Shown piece after piece: positions 36,184 through 44,972 of a stretch of 64,000 bases of DNA. This DNA is from Sphingomonas crocodyli (GTDB lineage Bacteria; Pseudomonadota; Alphaproteobacteria; Sphingomonadales; Sphingomonadaceae). Both the position numbers and the translations under genes were made by a program. Numbering within the stretch: the stretch's first letter is position 1; every line of letters begins with the position of its first letter. The notes under the pieces are model-generated. The model saw nothing but the letters and a program-made list of their open reading frames with translations, did no database searches and was not told the DNA's origin. The stretch spans positions 186,001 to 250,000 of the forward strand of contig NZ_SACN01000002.1 in assembly GCF_004005865.1 (NCBI RefSeq), written 5' to 3'.

Positions 36184-38277
36184 ATGGGATTTCGCGTAGG
36201 AATCGATTCCGGCGGCACGTTCACCGATCTGTTCGCGGTCGATGAAGATGGTCGTGAGGAGATCATCAAGGTTCCATCGACGCCGGCCAGCCCCGATCTG
36301 GCCGTTCGCAACGCGCTGGCTGCGCTGATCGATCGGCTGGGTGGCGATCCGTCGCGGATCGAGGCGGTCCTGCACGGCACCACCGTGGCGGTGAATGCGA
36401 TCCTGCAGCACAAATTCCCGCCGATCGGCCTGCTCGTGACGCGCGGCTTCCGGCATGTGCTCGAGATGGGGCGGCAGACGATCCCTGGTGAGCGCGGATC
36501 GATCTACGTCTGGACCAAGCCCGCGCGCATCGTGCCGCTGGGCAATGTCCGCGAAGTAACCGAACGCCTCGATCGCACCGGCGCGGTGCTGGCCGGATTC
36601 GACGAAGCCGAATGCCGCGAACAGGCGCGCTGGTATCGCGATCAGGGGATCAACTCGGTCGCGATCTGCTTCATCAATGCCTATGCCAGCGGCGTGCACG
36701 AAATGCGCGCCAAGGCGATCTTCGCCGAGGAGCATCCCGACTGCCAGATTGCGACGTCGTGCGAGACCCTGCCCGAATATCGCGAATATGAGCGCGCGAT
36801 CACGACCGCGACCAACGCGCTGCTGATGCCGATCCTGGGCCGCTACATCGCCAATGTCGAAGGCCATCTGAAGGCGCTGGGCATCGATGCGCCGCTCTAC
36901 ATCATGAAGTCGGCGGGCGGCGCCACGCTGGCCGAACTCGCTGCGCGACAGCCGGTCCACACCGCCTTGTCGGGCACCGCCGCGGCGGTAATGGGGTCGG
37001 CGTGGATCGGGCGTGGATCGGATATGCCCGATCTGATGACCTTCGACATGGGCGGCACGTCGACCGATGTGGCGCTGATCGAAAAGGGCTATCCGGCGCT
37101 CGTCAGCGAGGTCGAGCTGGATGTCTATCCGATCCGCACGCCTGCGGTCGACGTGGTGTCGGTGGGCGCGGGCGGCGGATCGATCGCGTCGATCGTTCCG
37201 GGCAACCGTTTCCAGGTCGGTCCGCGCAGCGCCGGCGCCGATCCGGGGCCGGCCTGCTATGGCCGCGGCGGCACCGAGCCGACCGTGACCGACGCGAACG
37301 TGCTGCTCGGCCGACTTCCGCAGGAACTGGCGGGCGGCGCCGTCCGGCTCGATCGCGCGGCATCCGAAGCCGCGCTCGAAACGCTGGGTAAGCCGCTGGG
37401 CCTCGACGCGCTCGAAATGGCGCGCGGTATCATCGAGATCGGCGAACTCAACATGGCCGATGCGGTGCGGCAGATTTCGGTCAAGCGCGGGCGCGATCCG
37501 CGCAACTTCACCCTGATCGCCGGCGGCGGTGCAGGGCCGCTCCACGCCGCAAGCCTGGGCGAAATCCTGCAGGTGCCGCAGGTGCTGATCCCGCCGGCGC
37601 CGGGCATCGGCTGTTCGCTTGGCGCGTTGGTCAGCGACGTCCGCGAAGATTTCGTAATGACCGATATCCATGCCGAGGACGCGGTCGATATCGCGCGGTT
37701 GTCCGCGAACTTCACCGCGCTGGAGACCGAAGCGGCGGCGCTGCTCGATCGGCAGGGTTTCCCGGCCACCGGCCGTTCGATCGTGCGCAGCGCCGACCTG
37801 CGCTATCGCGGCATGCGTACCGAATTGCTGGTCGATGTGCCGGCGGGGGCGATCGATGCCGATCTGGTCGCGGCGATGTGCGACAATCTCCATGCCGCGC
37901 ACGAAGACGCTTATGGCTATGCCTATCGCGGCGTGCAGCCGGTCGAGATCGTCAATCTGCGCGTGACGGGCGTCGGCCATATGCGCCAGCCGCCGGCCTT
38001 TGAGGGCAAGGCGGGGGAGCCGAGCGCCGAAGCCGCGCGGACGGGCACGCGCAGCGTCTTCTTCAACGAGACCGGCTTCGTCGAAACCGCGGTGTATGAT
38101 CGTCGCCAACTGGCGGTCGGCGCGTCCTTCGAAGGACCGGCGATCGTCGAGCAATATGACACGACGATCGTCATCCTGCCGGGCCAGAAGGTCAGCCCCG
38201 ATGCGAACGGCAACTTGCTGATCACGACCCGCTGTGGCCAACTTGCCAAAGGCGTGACGGCGGGAGCGGAATCGTAA
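36184..38277 (+). CDS. hydantoinase A/oxoprolinase family protein (second HyuA)
   Basis: 697-residue ATP-binding subunit with VGIDSGGTFTDLFAVDEDG at the N-terminus, LHGTTVAVNAILQHKFPPIG near 63-81, DMGGTSTDVALIEKG near 283, GAGGGSIASIVPGNRF, and GGGAGPLHAASLGE near 445. Its partner HyuB is not adjacent: three ABC-transporter genes come between. Note GIDSGG instead of the GIDVGG seen in the other HyuA here. Stop TAA is followed by the ABC ATPase GTG after a single base. Substrate unknown; acetophenone-carboxylase-like, hydantoinase and lactamase activities all occur in this superfamily. Confidence 0.92.
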   Translation: MGFRVGIDSGGTFTDLFAVDEDGREEIIKVPSTPASPDLAVRNALAALIDRLGGDPSRIEAVLHGTTVAVNAILQHKFPPIGLLVTRGFRHVLEMGRQTIPGERGSIYVWTKPARIVPLGNVREVTERLDRTGAVLAGFDEAECREQARWYRDQGINSVAICFINAYASGVHEMRAKAIFAEEHPDCQIATSCETLPEYREYERAITTATNALLMPILGRYIANVEGHLKALGIDAPLYIMKSAGGATLAELAARQPVHTALSGTAAAVMGSAWIGRGSDMPDLMTFDMGGTSTDVALIEKGYPALVSEVELDVYPIRTPAVDVVSVGAGGGSIASIVPGNRFQVGPRSAGADPGPACYGRGGTEPTVTDANVLLGRLPQELAGGAVRLDRAASEAALETLGKPLGLDALEMARGIIEIGELNMADAVRQISVKRGRDPRNFTLIAGGGAGPLHAASLGEILQVPQVLIPPAPGIGCSLGALVSDVREDFVMTDIHAEDAVDIARLSANFTALETEAAALLDRQGFPATGRSIVRSADLRYRGMRTELLVDVPAGAIDADLVAAMCDNLHAAHEDAYGYAYRGVQPVEIVNLRVTGVGHMRQPPAFEGKAGEPSAEAARTGTRSVFFNETGFVETAVYDRRQLAVGASFEGPAIVEQYDTTIVILPGQKVSPDANGNLLITTRCGQLAKGVTAGAES

Positions 38278-38278
38278 C

Positions 38279-39097
38279 GTGGCCGATCAGTTCATAGCGA
38301 TCGAGGACGTCACCAAGCGTTATCGCGGCGCGGGGGATCTGCTGGCGGTCGATCGCGTGTCGACCAGCATCGAACGGGGACAGTTTATCTCGATCCTCGG
38401 CCCCAGCGGCTGCGGCAAATCGACGCTGATGCAAATGGTCGCGGGCCTCGCCGCGCCATCCAGCGGGCGCATCGCGATCGACGGCAAGCCTGTCACCGCG
38501 CCGCAGACCGACGTGGGTATCGTCTTTCAGGATACCAACTTGCTCGACTGGCGCAGCGTGATGCGCAACATCATGCTCCAGATCGAGATACGGAAGCTCG
38601 ATCGCGCGGCCTATTCGGATCGCGCGCGCAGCCTGCTCGCGATGGTCGGCCTCGACGGGTTCGAGGATAAGCTCCCGCACCAGCTTTCGGGCGGCATGAA
38701 GCAGCGCGTCTCGATCTGCCGCGCGCTGATTCACGATCCGCCCTTGCTGCTGATGGACGAGCCGTTCGGCGCGCTCGACGCGCTGACCCGCGATCAGCTC
38801 AACGTCGATCTTCAGGATATCTGGCTGGAAAGCGGCAAGACGGTGATCTTCGTGACGCACAGCATTTCGGAAGCGGTGTTCCTGTCCGATCGCGTGCTGG
38901 TGATGTCGCCACGGCCCGCGACGGTGGCGGCGGATATCCATATCGATCTGCCCCGCCGCCGGCCGATTTCGGTGCGCGAGACCCCGGCCTTCGGCGCCTA
39001 TGTGAACCAGATCCGCCGCATGTTCGAAGATTGGGGCGTGCTGCGCCGCGCGACCGATGCGCCTTCGCTGCGGCTGGCATCGGGAGGACAGGCATGA
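38279..39097 (+). CDS. ABC transporter ATP-binding protein (SsuB/TauB/NrtD type)
   Basis: 272-residue ATPase of a nitrate/sulfonate/taurine-type importer. Walker A ILGPSGCGKSTLMQMVAG near 38-55, Q loop VFQDTNLLDW, ABC signature HQLSGGMKQRVSICRAL near 140, Walker B PLLLMDEPFGALDALT, and His switch FVTHSISEA. Starts with GTG one base after the hyuA stop. Its stop overlaps the permease ATG. The permease and binding protein follow directly, so the importer is complete. Confidence 0.95.
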   Translation: MADQFIAIEDVTKRYRGAGDLLAVDRVSTSIERGQFISILGPSGCGKSTLMQMVAGLAAPSSGRIAIDGKPVTAPQTDVGIVFQDTNLLDWRSVMRNIMLQIEIRKLDRAAYSDRARSLLAMVGLDGFEDKLPHQLSGGMKQRVSICRALIHDPPLLLMDEPFGALDALTRDQLNVDLQDIWLESGKTVIFVTHSISEAVFLSDRVLVMSPRPATVAADIHIDLPRRRPISVRETPAFGAYVNQIRRMFEDWGVLRRATDAPSLRLASGGQA

Positions 39098-39861
39098 GCC
39101 GCTCGCTCTATCCGCTCGCCACGCTCGGCCTGATCCTGCTTTTGTGGGGCGGCAGCGTCTGGGTGTTCGACATCGCCCCCTTCATCCTGCCGTCGCCGCT
39201 CGCCGTGGCGAAGGCGATCGCCGACAACGCGGGAACGCTGATGCCCGCGCTCGCTTATACGCTGGGCGAAGTGCTGCTGGGTTTCGGGCTCAGCGTGCTC
39301 GTCGGCGGGCTGATCGCGCTGGCGATCGTCTCTTCGGACCTGCTCGATCGTTCGGTCTATCCGCTGCTGGTCGCGCTGCAGATCGTGCCCAAGGTCGCGA
39401 TCGCGCCTTTGTTCGCGATCTGGTTCGGCTTCGGCATGTTGCCTAAGGTGCTGATGGCGTTCCTGATCGCCTTCTTCCCGATGGTGATCAACACGGCGAT
39501 GGGCCTGCGCGGGATCGAGGTTTCGAAGCTGCATCTCGCCCGATCGATGGGCGCCAGTGGGCTCCAGACCTTCTTCAAGATCCGGCTGCCGCATGCCATG
39601 CCCAGCATCTTCACCGGCCTGAAACTGTCGATCACGTCGGCGATGATCGGCGCGATCGTGGGTGAGTTCATCGGATCGGACGAAGGCGTCGGGCGCATCC
39701 TGCTCGTCGCCAACGGCAATATGCAGACCGACCTGCTGTTCGCGGGCGTCGTGCTGCTCAGCCTCGCCGGTGTCGTCCTGTTCCTCGCGATCGAGGCGAT
39801 CGAGCGGGCGACCCTCAGTTGGCATATTTCGCAACGCTCGCGCGACATGGTGATGGCATGA
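39094..39861 (+). CDS. ABC transporter permease (SsuC/TauC type)
   Basis: 255-residue inner-membrane permease with about six helices and the BPD_transp_1 coupling segment around LARSMGASGLQTFFKIRLPH (EAA-like loop contacting the ATPase). The GGAGGA before ATG 39094 is strong, and the ATG overlaps the stop of the ATPase gene. Its own stop overlaps the ATG of the binding protein. Expected to work as a homodimer. Confidence 0.94.
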   Translation: MSRSLYPLATLGLILLLWGGSVWVFDIAPFILPSPLAVAKAIADNAGTLMPALAYTLGEVLLGFGLSVLVGGLIALAIVSSDLLDRSVYPLLVALQIVPKVAIAPLFAIWFGFGMLPKVLMAFLIAFFPMVINTAMGLRGIEVSKLHLARSMGASGLQTFFKIRLPHAMPSIFTGLKLSITSAMIGAIVGEFIGSDEGVGRILLVANGNMQTDLLFAGVVLLSLAGVVLFLAIEAIERATLSWHISQRSRDMVMA

Positions 39862-40862
39862 TCGGACGTAGGATTTTCGTGATGGCGCTGGCGCTGGGCC
39901 TCGCCGCCTGCGGGGGATCGAAGCCCGTGCAGACCAAGGACGGGCTCACCCCGGTCTCGGTGCGCGTCGAATGGCTGCTGTCATCCTATCACGCGCCCTT
40001 CTTCCTGGGCATCGACAAGGGCTTCTATAAGGACGCCGGGATCGAACTGACCGTCAACGAAGGGCGGGGATCGGTACAGGCCGCGCAGCTTGTCGGCAGC
40101 GGGCAGGACCAGTTCGGCTTCGGCTCGGTCGATGCGATCATGCGCGGCGCTGGCGCGGGCATGCCGTTGATGAGCGTCGCCAACATCATGCCGGTGATGG
40201 GGCAGGCGGTTTACGTCCGCACGGCCAGCCCGATTCAGAAGCTGCAGGATCTCAAGGGCAAGTCGATCGCGATCACACCGGGCGGCGCCAATGACTCGCT
40301 GGTGCCGCTGCTGCTCGGCAATGTCGGGCTGAAGCCGGGCGACGTGAAGCTGGTGTCGGCCGATCCGACCGCCAAGATCCGCGTGTTCCTGAAGGGCGAT
40401 GTCGACGCGATGATCGCGCCCGCCTGGTCGCATTCTTTGTTCGATGCCGGCGGCGGCGCGCGCGCCTTCATCTTCTCCGATTATGGCGTGAAGGTCGTCG
40501 GCTACAACATCATGGCGGCCAAGCCGCTGATGCAGAGCGATCCCGATCTGGTCCGGCGCTTCGTCGGCGCGACGCTGAAGGCGTGGGATTATTCGCGCAC
40601 CCATCCGGACGAGGCGCTCGACGCCCTCGCGCGCCATTCGCCGACCAATGCGGAGCCGAAGCGGCGCGCGGGCAATGCGAAGGACTTCGCCAATGCGCTG
40701 CGCTTCGTGGGGCCGGCGGTGCCGGGCAAACCCTATGGTTTCCAGTCGGCCACCGATTGGGAGGAAAGCCAGAAGCTGTTCGTCACGCACGGCGTCCTGA
40801 CCAAGACGCTGCCGGTCGATCAGATGATGACCAACGATTTCGTGGCCCCGGCCGCCAACTGA
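39858..40862 (+). CDS. ABC transporter substrate-binding lipoprotein (NMT1/THI5-like)
   Basis: 334 residues. Lipoprotein signal LALGLAACGGS with the lipidated Cys near residue 16, so the protein is anchored in the membrane and binds ligand in the periplasm. The fold is NMT1/THI5/SsuA-like (WLLSSYHAPFFLGIDKGFYKDAG; GGANDSLVPLLLGNVGLK). Relatives bind nitrogenous or sulfonated small molecules, including pyrimidine precursors. Its location between hyuA and hyuB indicates that it delivers the substrate of that enzyme. Ligand unknown. Confidence 0.92.
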   Translation: MIGRRIFVMALALGLAACGGSKPVQTKDGLTPVSVRVEWLLSSYHAPFFLGIDKGFYKDAGIELTVNEGRGSVQAAQLVGSGQDQFGFGSVDAIMRGAGAGMPLMSVANIMPVMGQAVYVRTASPIQKLQDLKGKSIAITPGGANDSLVPLLLGNVGLKPGDVKLVSADPTAKIRVFLKGDVDAMIAPAWSHSLFDAGGGARAFIFSDYGVKVVGYNIMAAKPLMQSDPDLVRRFVGATLKAWDYSRTHPDEALDALARHSPTNAEPKRRAGNAKDFANALRFVGPAVPGKPYGFQSATDWEESQKLFVTHGVLTKTLPVDQMMTNDFVAPAAN

Positions 40863-40873
40863 AAGATCCGACC

Positions 40874-42703
40874 ATGAACATCCAGGGCAGCCGCATCGCG
40901 TCCGGACGGACCATCGATCCGATCACGCTCGAAATCATTGCGGGCACCATCGAATCCACCCGCCGCGAAATGGAGGCGCAGATCGAACGCACCGCCCGAT
41001 CGGTGGTGATCCGCGAAGGCCGCGACTATCGCGCCGGCGTGTTCGATCGGCACGGCCGTAACGTATCGTCGGCATCGGGCGCCGCGCATGTCGATCCGAT
41101 CCTCGCCAATTATTCGATCGACGAGATCCAGGACGGCGACGTCTTCATCTGGAACGATCCGTTCAAGTCGGGCGGCGGCCTGACCCACCTGCCCGATCTG
41201 TGCGTGACCCAGCCGGTGATCTGGCGGGGCGAACTGGTCGCCTATGTCCAGGCATTCGGCCACGTCACCGACATCGGCGGCCTCGCGCCGGGCAGCGTGA
41301 CGATCAGCGCGACCGACATTCATCAGGAAGGGATCATCATCCCGCCGGTGAAGATCATGGAAGCGGGCAAGATCGTGACCCCGCTCTACAAGACGATCGT
41401 GAACAACAGCCGCTATCCCGGCGACGTGCAGGGCGATCTGGACGCCTTCATCATGACGACGCGGCTGGGCGTGCAGCGGGTGAAGGATCTGTTCGACACC
41501 TATGGCCCCGCCATGATCGATGCCGGGTTCGAGGAGATTTTGGAAAGCTGCGCGCGCGCGCTGCGCGAAGTCGCCTTCCCGCAAATCCCCGACGGCGATT
41601 ATCCGTTCGAGGATGTCGTTGAGATCGCCGGGGCCGTGCCCGCCGAACCGCGCCGCTTCATCCCACTCAAGGTCACGCTCCGCAAGCGCGGCGACAGCGT
41701 CGAGTTCGATTTCGAAGGGACGGGCGCGCAGTCCAAGGCGGCGCTGAACATCGCCGGGGACGAACGCTTCTACGTCAAATATATCGTATCGATCTTCCGC
41801 ACGCTGGTGCCCGATACGGTGTTCAACGGCGGGGCGGTGCGCGCGATTTCGTGCAAGCTGCCCGAAGGATCGATCATCTCGGCGCGCTATCCGGCTTCGG
41901 CCTCGTGCCGCGCCTATACCTTGTTCCGCCTGCCCGAACTGTGCCTCGGCGCGCTCTCCCGCGCGCTGGGCGGTGAGACGCCGGGTTCGTCGGACACGCG
42001 ATCGACCTGGGGCATCGCGACGTTGGGCGATCATGGCGAACGCATCTTCTTCCGCGACGGCATCGGCGGCGGTGGCGGCGGGCGGCGCGGATCGGATGGG
42101 TCGGACGCGCTTAACGGCAATGTCCGCGGGCGCAGCCGCCCGGTCGAGTTCATGGAGGCCTTCTACCCGCTGATCGTCGAGGAAGAAGGGCTGCGCACGG
42201 ATTCGGGCGGCGCCGGCGAATATCGCGGCGGCCTGGGCGTCTATCGCCGCGTGCGCTTCCTGCGCGACGGCGCGATCCACGTCGTCGACGATCGCCTGCA
42301 GACCCAGCCCTGGGGCGTGCACGGCGGCAAGGCCGGGGCGGGCACCAGCTATTGCCTCAACCCGGGTGCCGACAATGAACATCCGATCACCTGCAAGATC
42401 GACGCGCGCCCGGTGAAGGCCGGTGAGCTGATCGAGGCGAAGACCTGCGGCGGCGGCGGCTGGGGCCATCCGTTCGATCGTCCCGTCGAAAAGGTCGCCG
42501 CCGATGTCGCGCTCGGCCTCGTCTCGGCAGAGGCGGCGCGCGACGTCTATGGCGTGGCGCTGAGCACCGACTTCATAGTCGATGCGGCGGCGACCGAGGC
42601 GCTGCGCGCAGATCGGCCCGCGACCGTCGCCATGTTCGATCGCGGCGATCGTTTCGCCCGGCTCGAAGCCGCCGGCGACGTGCGCTGGACGGCCCCGCAA
42701 TGA
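40874..42703 (+). CDS. hydantoinase B/oxoprolinase family protein (second HyuB)
   Basis: 609-residue partner of the HyuA at 36184. Marks: TIDPITLEIIAGTIESTRREM at the N-terminus (residues 12-32), the metal-site region FIWNDPFKSGGGLTHLPD, AFGHVTDIGGLAPGSV, and GGAGEYRGGLGVYRRV near 465. The frame is open further upstream through the binding-protein gene, but this ATG follows the binding-protein stop by 11 bases and begins the family homology. Its end overlaps the methyltransferase start (ATGA), tying the two together. Confidence 0.92.
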   Translation: MNIQGSRIASGRTIDPITLEIIAGTIESTRREMEAQIERTARSVVIREGRDYRAGVFDRHGRNVSSASGAAHVDPILANYSIDEIQDGDVFIWNDPFKSGGGLTHLPDLCVTQPVIWRGELVAYVQAFGHVTDIGGLAPGSVTISATDIHQEGIIIPPVKIMEAGKIVTPLYKTIVNNSRYPGDVQGDLDAFIMTTRLGVQRVKDLFDTYGPAMIDAGFEEILESCARALREVAFPQIPDGDYPFEDVVEIAGAVPAEPRRFIPLKVTLRKRGDSVEFDFEGTGAQSKAALNIAGDERFYVKYIVSIFRTLVPDTVFNGGAVRAISCKLPEGSIISARYPASASCRAYTLFRLPELCLGALSRALGGETPGSSDTRSTWGIATLGDHGERIFFRDGIGGGGGGRRGSDGSDALNGNVRGRSRPVEFMEAFYPLIVEEEGLRTDSGGAGEYRGGLGVYRRVRFLRDGAIHVVDDRLQTQPWGVHGGKAGAGTSYCLNPGADNEHPITCKIDARPVKAGELIEAKTCGGGGWGHPFDRPVEKVAADVALGLVSAEAARDVYGVALSTDFIVDAAATEALRADRPATVAMFDRGDRFARLEAAGDVRWTAPQ

Positions 42704-43845
42704 ACGGCGTCACCGACATGAACATCCGTCTCACGCGCGATGACGAGGCGCGCGCGCAGTTCGTCATCGCGCTCAAGAATGCAGTCAATCTGGGCATGGC
42801 GGCGGATATCCGCACGGCTTTCGACGATCGCATCATGCCGGGGCTCGAAGCCGCGCTGGGGCATAAGCTGTCCGATCTGTCGCGCACCGATCGCGATGCC
42901 GTCCACGATGCGCTGGTGGAGGAGCCGCTGTACCGCAACTGGTCGAGCCTGACGTACATGTCGCAGACGTTGATGTGGGATACAGTGGCGAGCTTCGTCG
43001 ACCGGCAGGTGCCGACGCTGCAGGCGACCGCCGATACGCTCGCGGCGCGCCCCGAGAAGCTTGGCTCGCTCGCGCTCGATCCCGATCTCGACGTGCCGTG
43101 GAACATCGCCGACGTGGAGGTGCATCGCCAGCCCGGCGGCTTCTGCTTCGAAAAGCATGATCACGATATCGAAGCCGGCGCACGCTATAATGGCGGCGGG
43201 CTGATCTATGCGGCGGGCAAGGGGCGCAACGCGCTGGCCGGCAAATCGGGCGGCGATTTCGTGCGCGGCCTGATCGCCGAACGCTGGCCCGATTTCCGTC
43301 CGCTGCGCATCCTGGAGGTCGGCTGCGGCACCGGGCGCAACACGATGTCCTATGCCCGGCTCTATCCGGAGGCGGAGGTTCACGGCGTCGATTGCGCCGC
43401 GCCTTTGCTGCGCTGGGCGCATGCCACGGCGGAGGCGCAGGGTCTCACGATCCATTTCCGCCAGATGGACGCCGCGCTGATGACCTATCCGGACGAGAGC
43501 TTCGACCTAATCGTGTCGCACATCCTGGGCCATGAGATGACCGAGGAAGGGCTGCCCGCGATGATCGCCGAATGCTGGCGGCTTCTGCGGCCCGGCGGGA
43601 TCGCGGTGCATATCGACGTGCCGATCCAGCCCGGCCAGATCGGGCTGGTCGATCAGGTGCTCAACGACTGGCAGGTCCAGCACAATAATGAGCGCAGCTG
43701 GCGGCTGTGGGCGGAGGCGGACGTGCCCGGCTATCTCGAAGAGGCGGGCTTCCCGGTCAATACCAGCTTTGCCGGCCCGGTGGCGCAGGGAGCGAAGGAC
43801 GTCTGGTACGTCTATGGCGGTCGCAAGCCGGAGAAGGCGGCATGA
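42700..43845 (+). CDS. class I SAM-dependent methyltransferase with long N-terminal region
   Basis: 381 residues. The Rossmann methyltransferase domain fills the C-terminal half: SAM motif LRILEVGCGTGRNT near 200-213, acidic ribose residue in VHGVDCAAP, and FDLIVSHILGHEM near 270. The first about 190 residues are a separate helical region I do not recognise (LTYMSQTLMWDTVASFVDRQ). It is the sixth gene of the hyuA-ABC-hyuB operon and is coupled to both neighbours by ATGA overlaps. Methylation of pathway substrate, of a protein or use of the fold for another purpose cannot be separated by sequence. Confidence 0.85.
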   Translation: MNGVTDMNIRLTRDDEARAQFVIALKNAVNLGMAADIRTAFDDRIMPGLEAALGHKLSDLSRTDRDAVHDALVEEPLYRNWSSLTYMSQTLMWDTVASFVDRQVPTLQATADTLAARPEKLGSLALDPDLDVPWNIADVEVHRQPGGFCFEKHDHDIEAGARYNGGGLIYAAGKGRNALAGKSGGDFVRGLIAERWPDFRPLRILEVGCGTGRNTMSYARLYPEAEVHGVDCAAPLLRWAHATAEAQGLTIHFRQMDAALMTYPDESFDLIVSHILGHEMTEEGLPAMIAECWRLLRPGGIAVHIDVPIQPGQIGLVDQVLNDWQVQHNNERSWRLWAEADVPGYLEEAGFPVNTSFAGPVAQGAKDVWYVYGGRKPEKAA

Positions 43846-44090
43846 CCGAGGAACCGCTCTACATGCCCTCGGGCGAGGCGAGCCTTTGGCAGGCGGTGCT
43901 GGCGCTGGCGCAGGAATTGTCGGTCGCGCGCGATCGGATCGACCTGCTCGAACGCGGGCTGGCGGCGAAGGAGGTGTTCGCGGCGGGCGAACTCGAGCGT
44001 CTTCCGCTCGATGACGATGCCGTCGCGATCCGTGCGGCCGCGCGCAAGGCGCTGGTCGATCGCGTGATCCAGCCGCTCAGCCGGCCCTAA
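43842..44090 (+). CDS. small hypothetical protein, last gene of hyuA-ABC-hyuB operon
   Basis: 82 residues, overlapping the methyltransferase stop (ATGA). Sequence runs MTEEPLYMPSGEASLWQAVL then a helical, coiled-coil-like stretch (ALAQELSVARDRIDLLERGL). Acidic, no Cys, no membrane helix. I do not recognise a family. The tight coupling suggests a partner of the methyltransferase or a small enzyme subunit. It ends at a run of C-triplets before the convergent SDR gene. Confidence 0.65.
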   Translation: MTEEPLYMPSGEASLWQAVLALAQELSVARDRIDLLERGLAAKEVFAAGELERLPLDDDAVAIRAAARKALVDRVIQPLSRP

Positions 44091-44105
44091 CCCTCACCCT
44101 CACCC
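44085..44105 (-). repeat. four-tract G-quadruplex motif between convergent stops
   Basis: Plus strand shows CCC four times at exact six-base spacing (CCCTAA, then CCCTCA three times); the minus strand therefore reads GGG-N3-GGG-N3-GGG-N3-GGG, the canonical quadruplex pattern. It starts inside the last codons of the 82-residue gene and touches the stop of the SDR gene. Confidence 0.6.
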
Positions 44106-44972
44106 TCACATGATCACCGGGCGATCGCAGGGAGGCTGCATCGCCCGCATCGCCGCCTGATCGGGCGGCAGATCAACATCCCAATCGCGCGCGACGAAGC
44201 GGCGCCCGTTGAAATCGGCTGACGCGTCGGAGGCGAGCCACACGATCGGTGGCCCCATGATCCACGGCGGCAGCAGTCCGCCGGGCACCGATCCTTCCTG
44301 GCCGGGTTCGTCCTTGCCGGGAATGAAGGCGACGGCGCGGGTGCCGATGCCGTCGCCGGGAATCAGATCCGTATCGCTGGCGCCACCGGGCAGCAGCGCG
44401 TTGGCGGTGACGCCGGTACCCGCCAGTTCGCGCGCCCAGATGTTTGTCGCCGCCTCGATCGCCGCCTTGGTGGGGCCATAGGGGCCACCGCCGATCAGCC
44501 GCATCGTCGTGCGCGATGTCGAAATGTTGATGATCCGGCCATATCCTTGCGCGATCATCGTCGGCACGACCGCGCGCGCCATCAGATAGGGGCCGGCAAG
44601 GTTGGTCGCGACCATGCGTTCGATCGCGTCCTCGTCGGCCTCCCAGAAGCGCGGCCGCTCGCCGCCCTCGGCCCTCTGCTCGCGCGACCCGCGCGCGGCA
44701 TTGTTGACCAATATGTCGATCCGCCCGGTCAGGAGCAGCGCCGCCTCGGCGACGCGCCGGCAATCGGACGCGTTCGACATGTCGGCCAATATACCCTTGC
44801 ACGATCCGGGCAGGTCCGCGGCCTGCGCTTCGGTTTCGGCGATCTGGTCTGGCGATCGCATCGCGGTGATGATCACGTTCGCGCCGGCTTCGGCGAGCGC
44901 CAGCGTCATCACGCGGCCAAGGCCGCGCGCGCCGCCGGTGATGATCGCGGTGCGCCCGTGCAGGTCGATCAT
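44106..44972 (-). CDS. SDR family oxidoreductase
   Basis: About 288 residues. Cofactor motif ITGGARGLGRVM near 10-21, NNAARGS near 90, catalytic Ser in INISTSRTT and catalytic YGPTK, all intact. The ATG at 44972 is chosen because it overlaps the upstream NmrA stop as ATGA with GGCGGA well spaced; an ATG two codons earlier is too close to that site. The C-terminal tail (about 195-288) is long for the family. NAD(P)-dependent oxidation or reduction of an alcohol/ketone is expected; in-operon with the NmrA-type protein. Confidence 0.9.
   Translation of the reverse strand: MIDLHGRTAIITGGARGLGRVMTLALAEAGANVIITAMRSPDQIAETEAQAADLPGSCKGILADMSNASDCRRVAEAALLLTGRIDILVNNAARGSREQRAEGGERPRFWEADEDAIERMVATNLAGPYLMARAVVPTMIAQGYGRIINISTSRTTMRLIGGGPYGPTKAAIEAATNIWARELAGTGVTANALLPGGASDTDLIPGDGIGTRAVAFIPGKDEPGQEGSVPGGLLPPWIMGPPIVWLASDASADFNGRRFVARDWDVDLPPDQAAMRAMQPPCDRPVIM

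Noticed and set aside
36157..38241. 694-codon minus-strand frame opposite the second hyuA
   Set aside because: Lies almost exactly over HyuA in the antisense frame; no start context or motif.
44085..44110. CCCTCA array as a possible CRISPR or transposon end
   Set aside because: Only hexamer units without spacers and no nearby transposase or cas gene; described instead as a G-tract motif.
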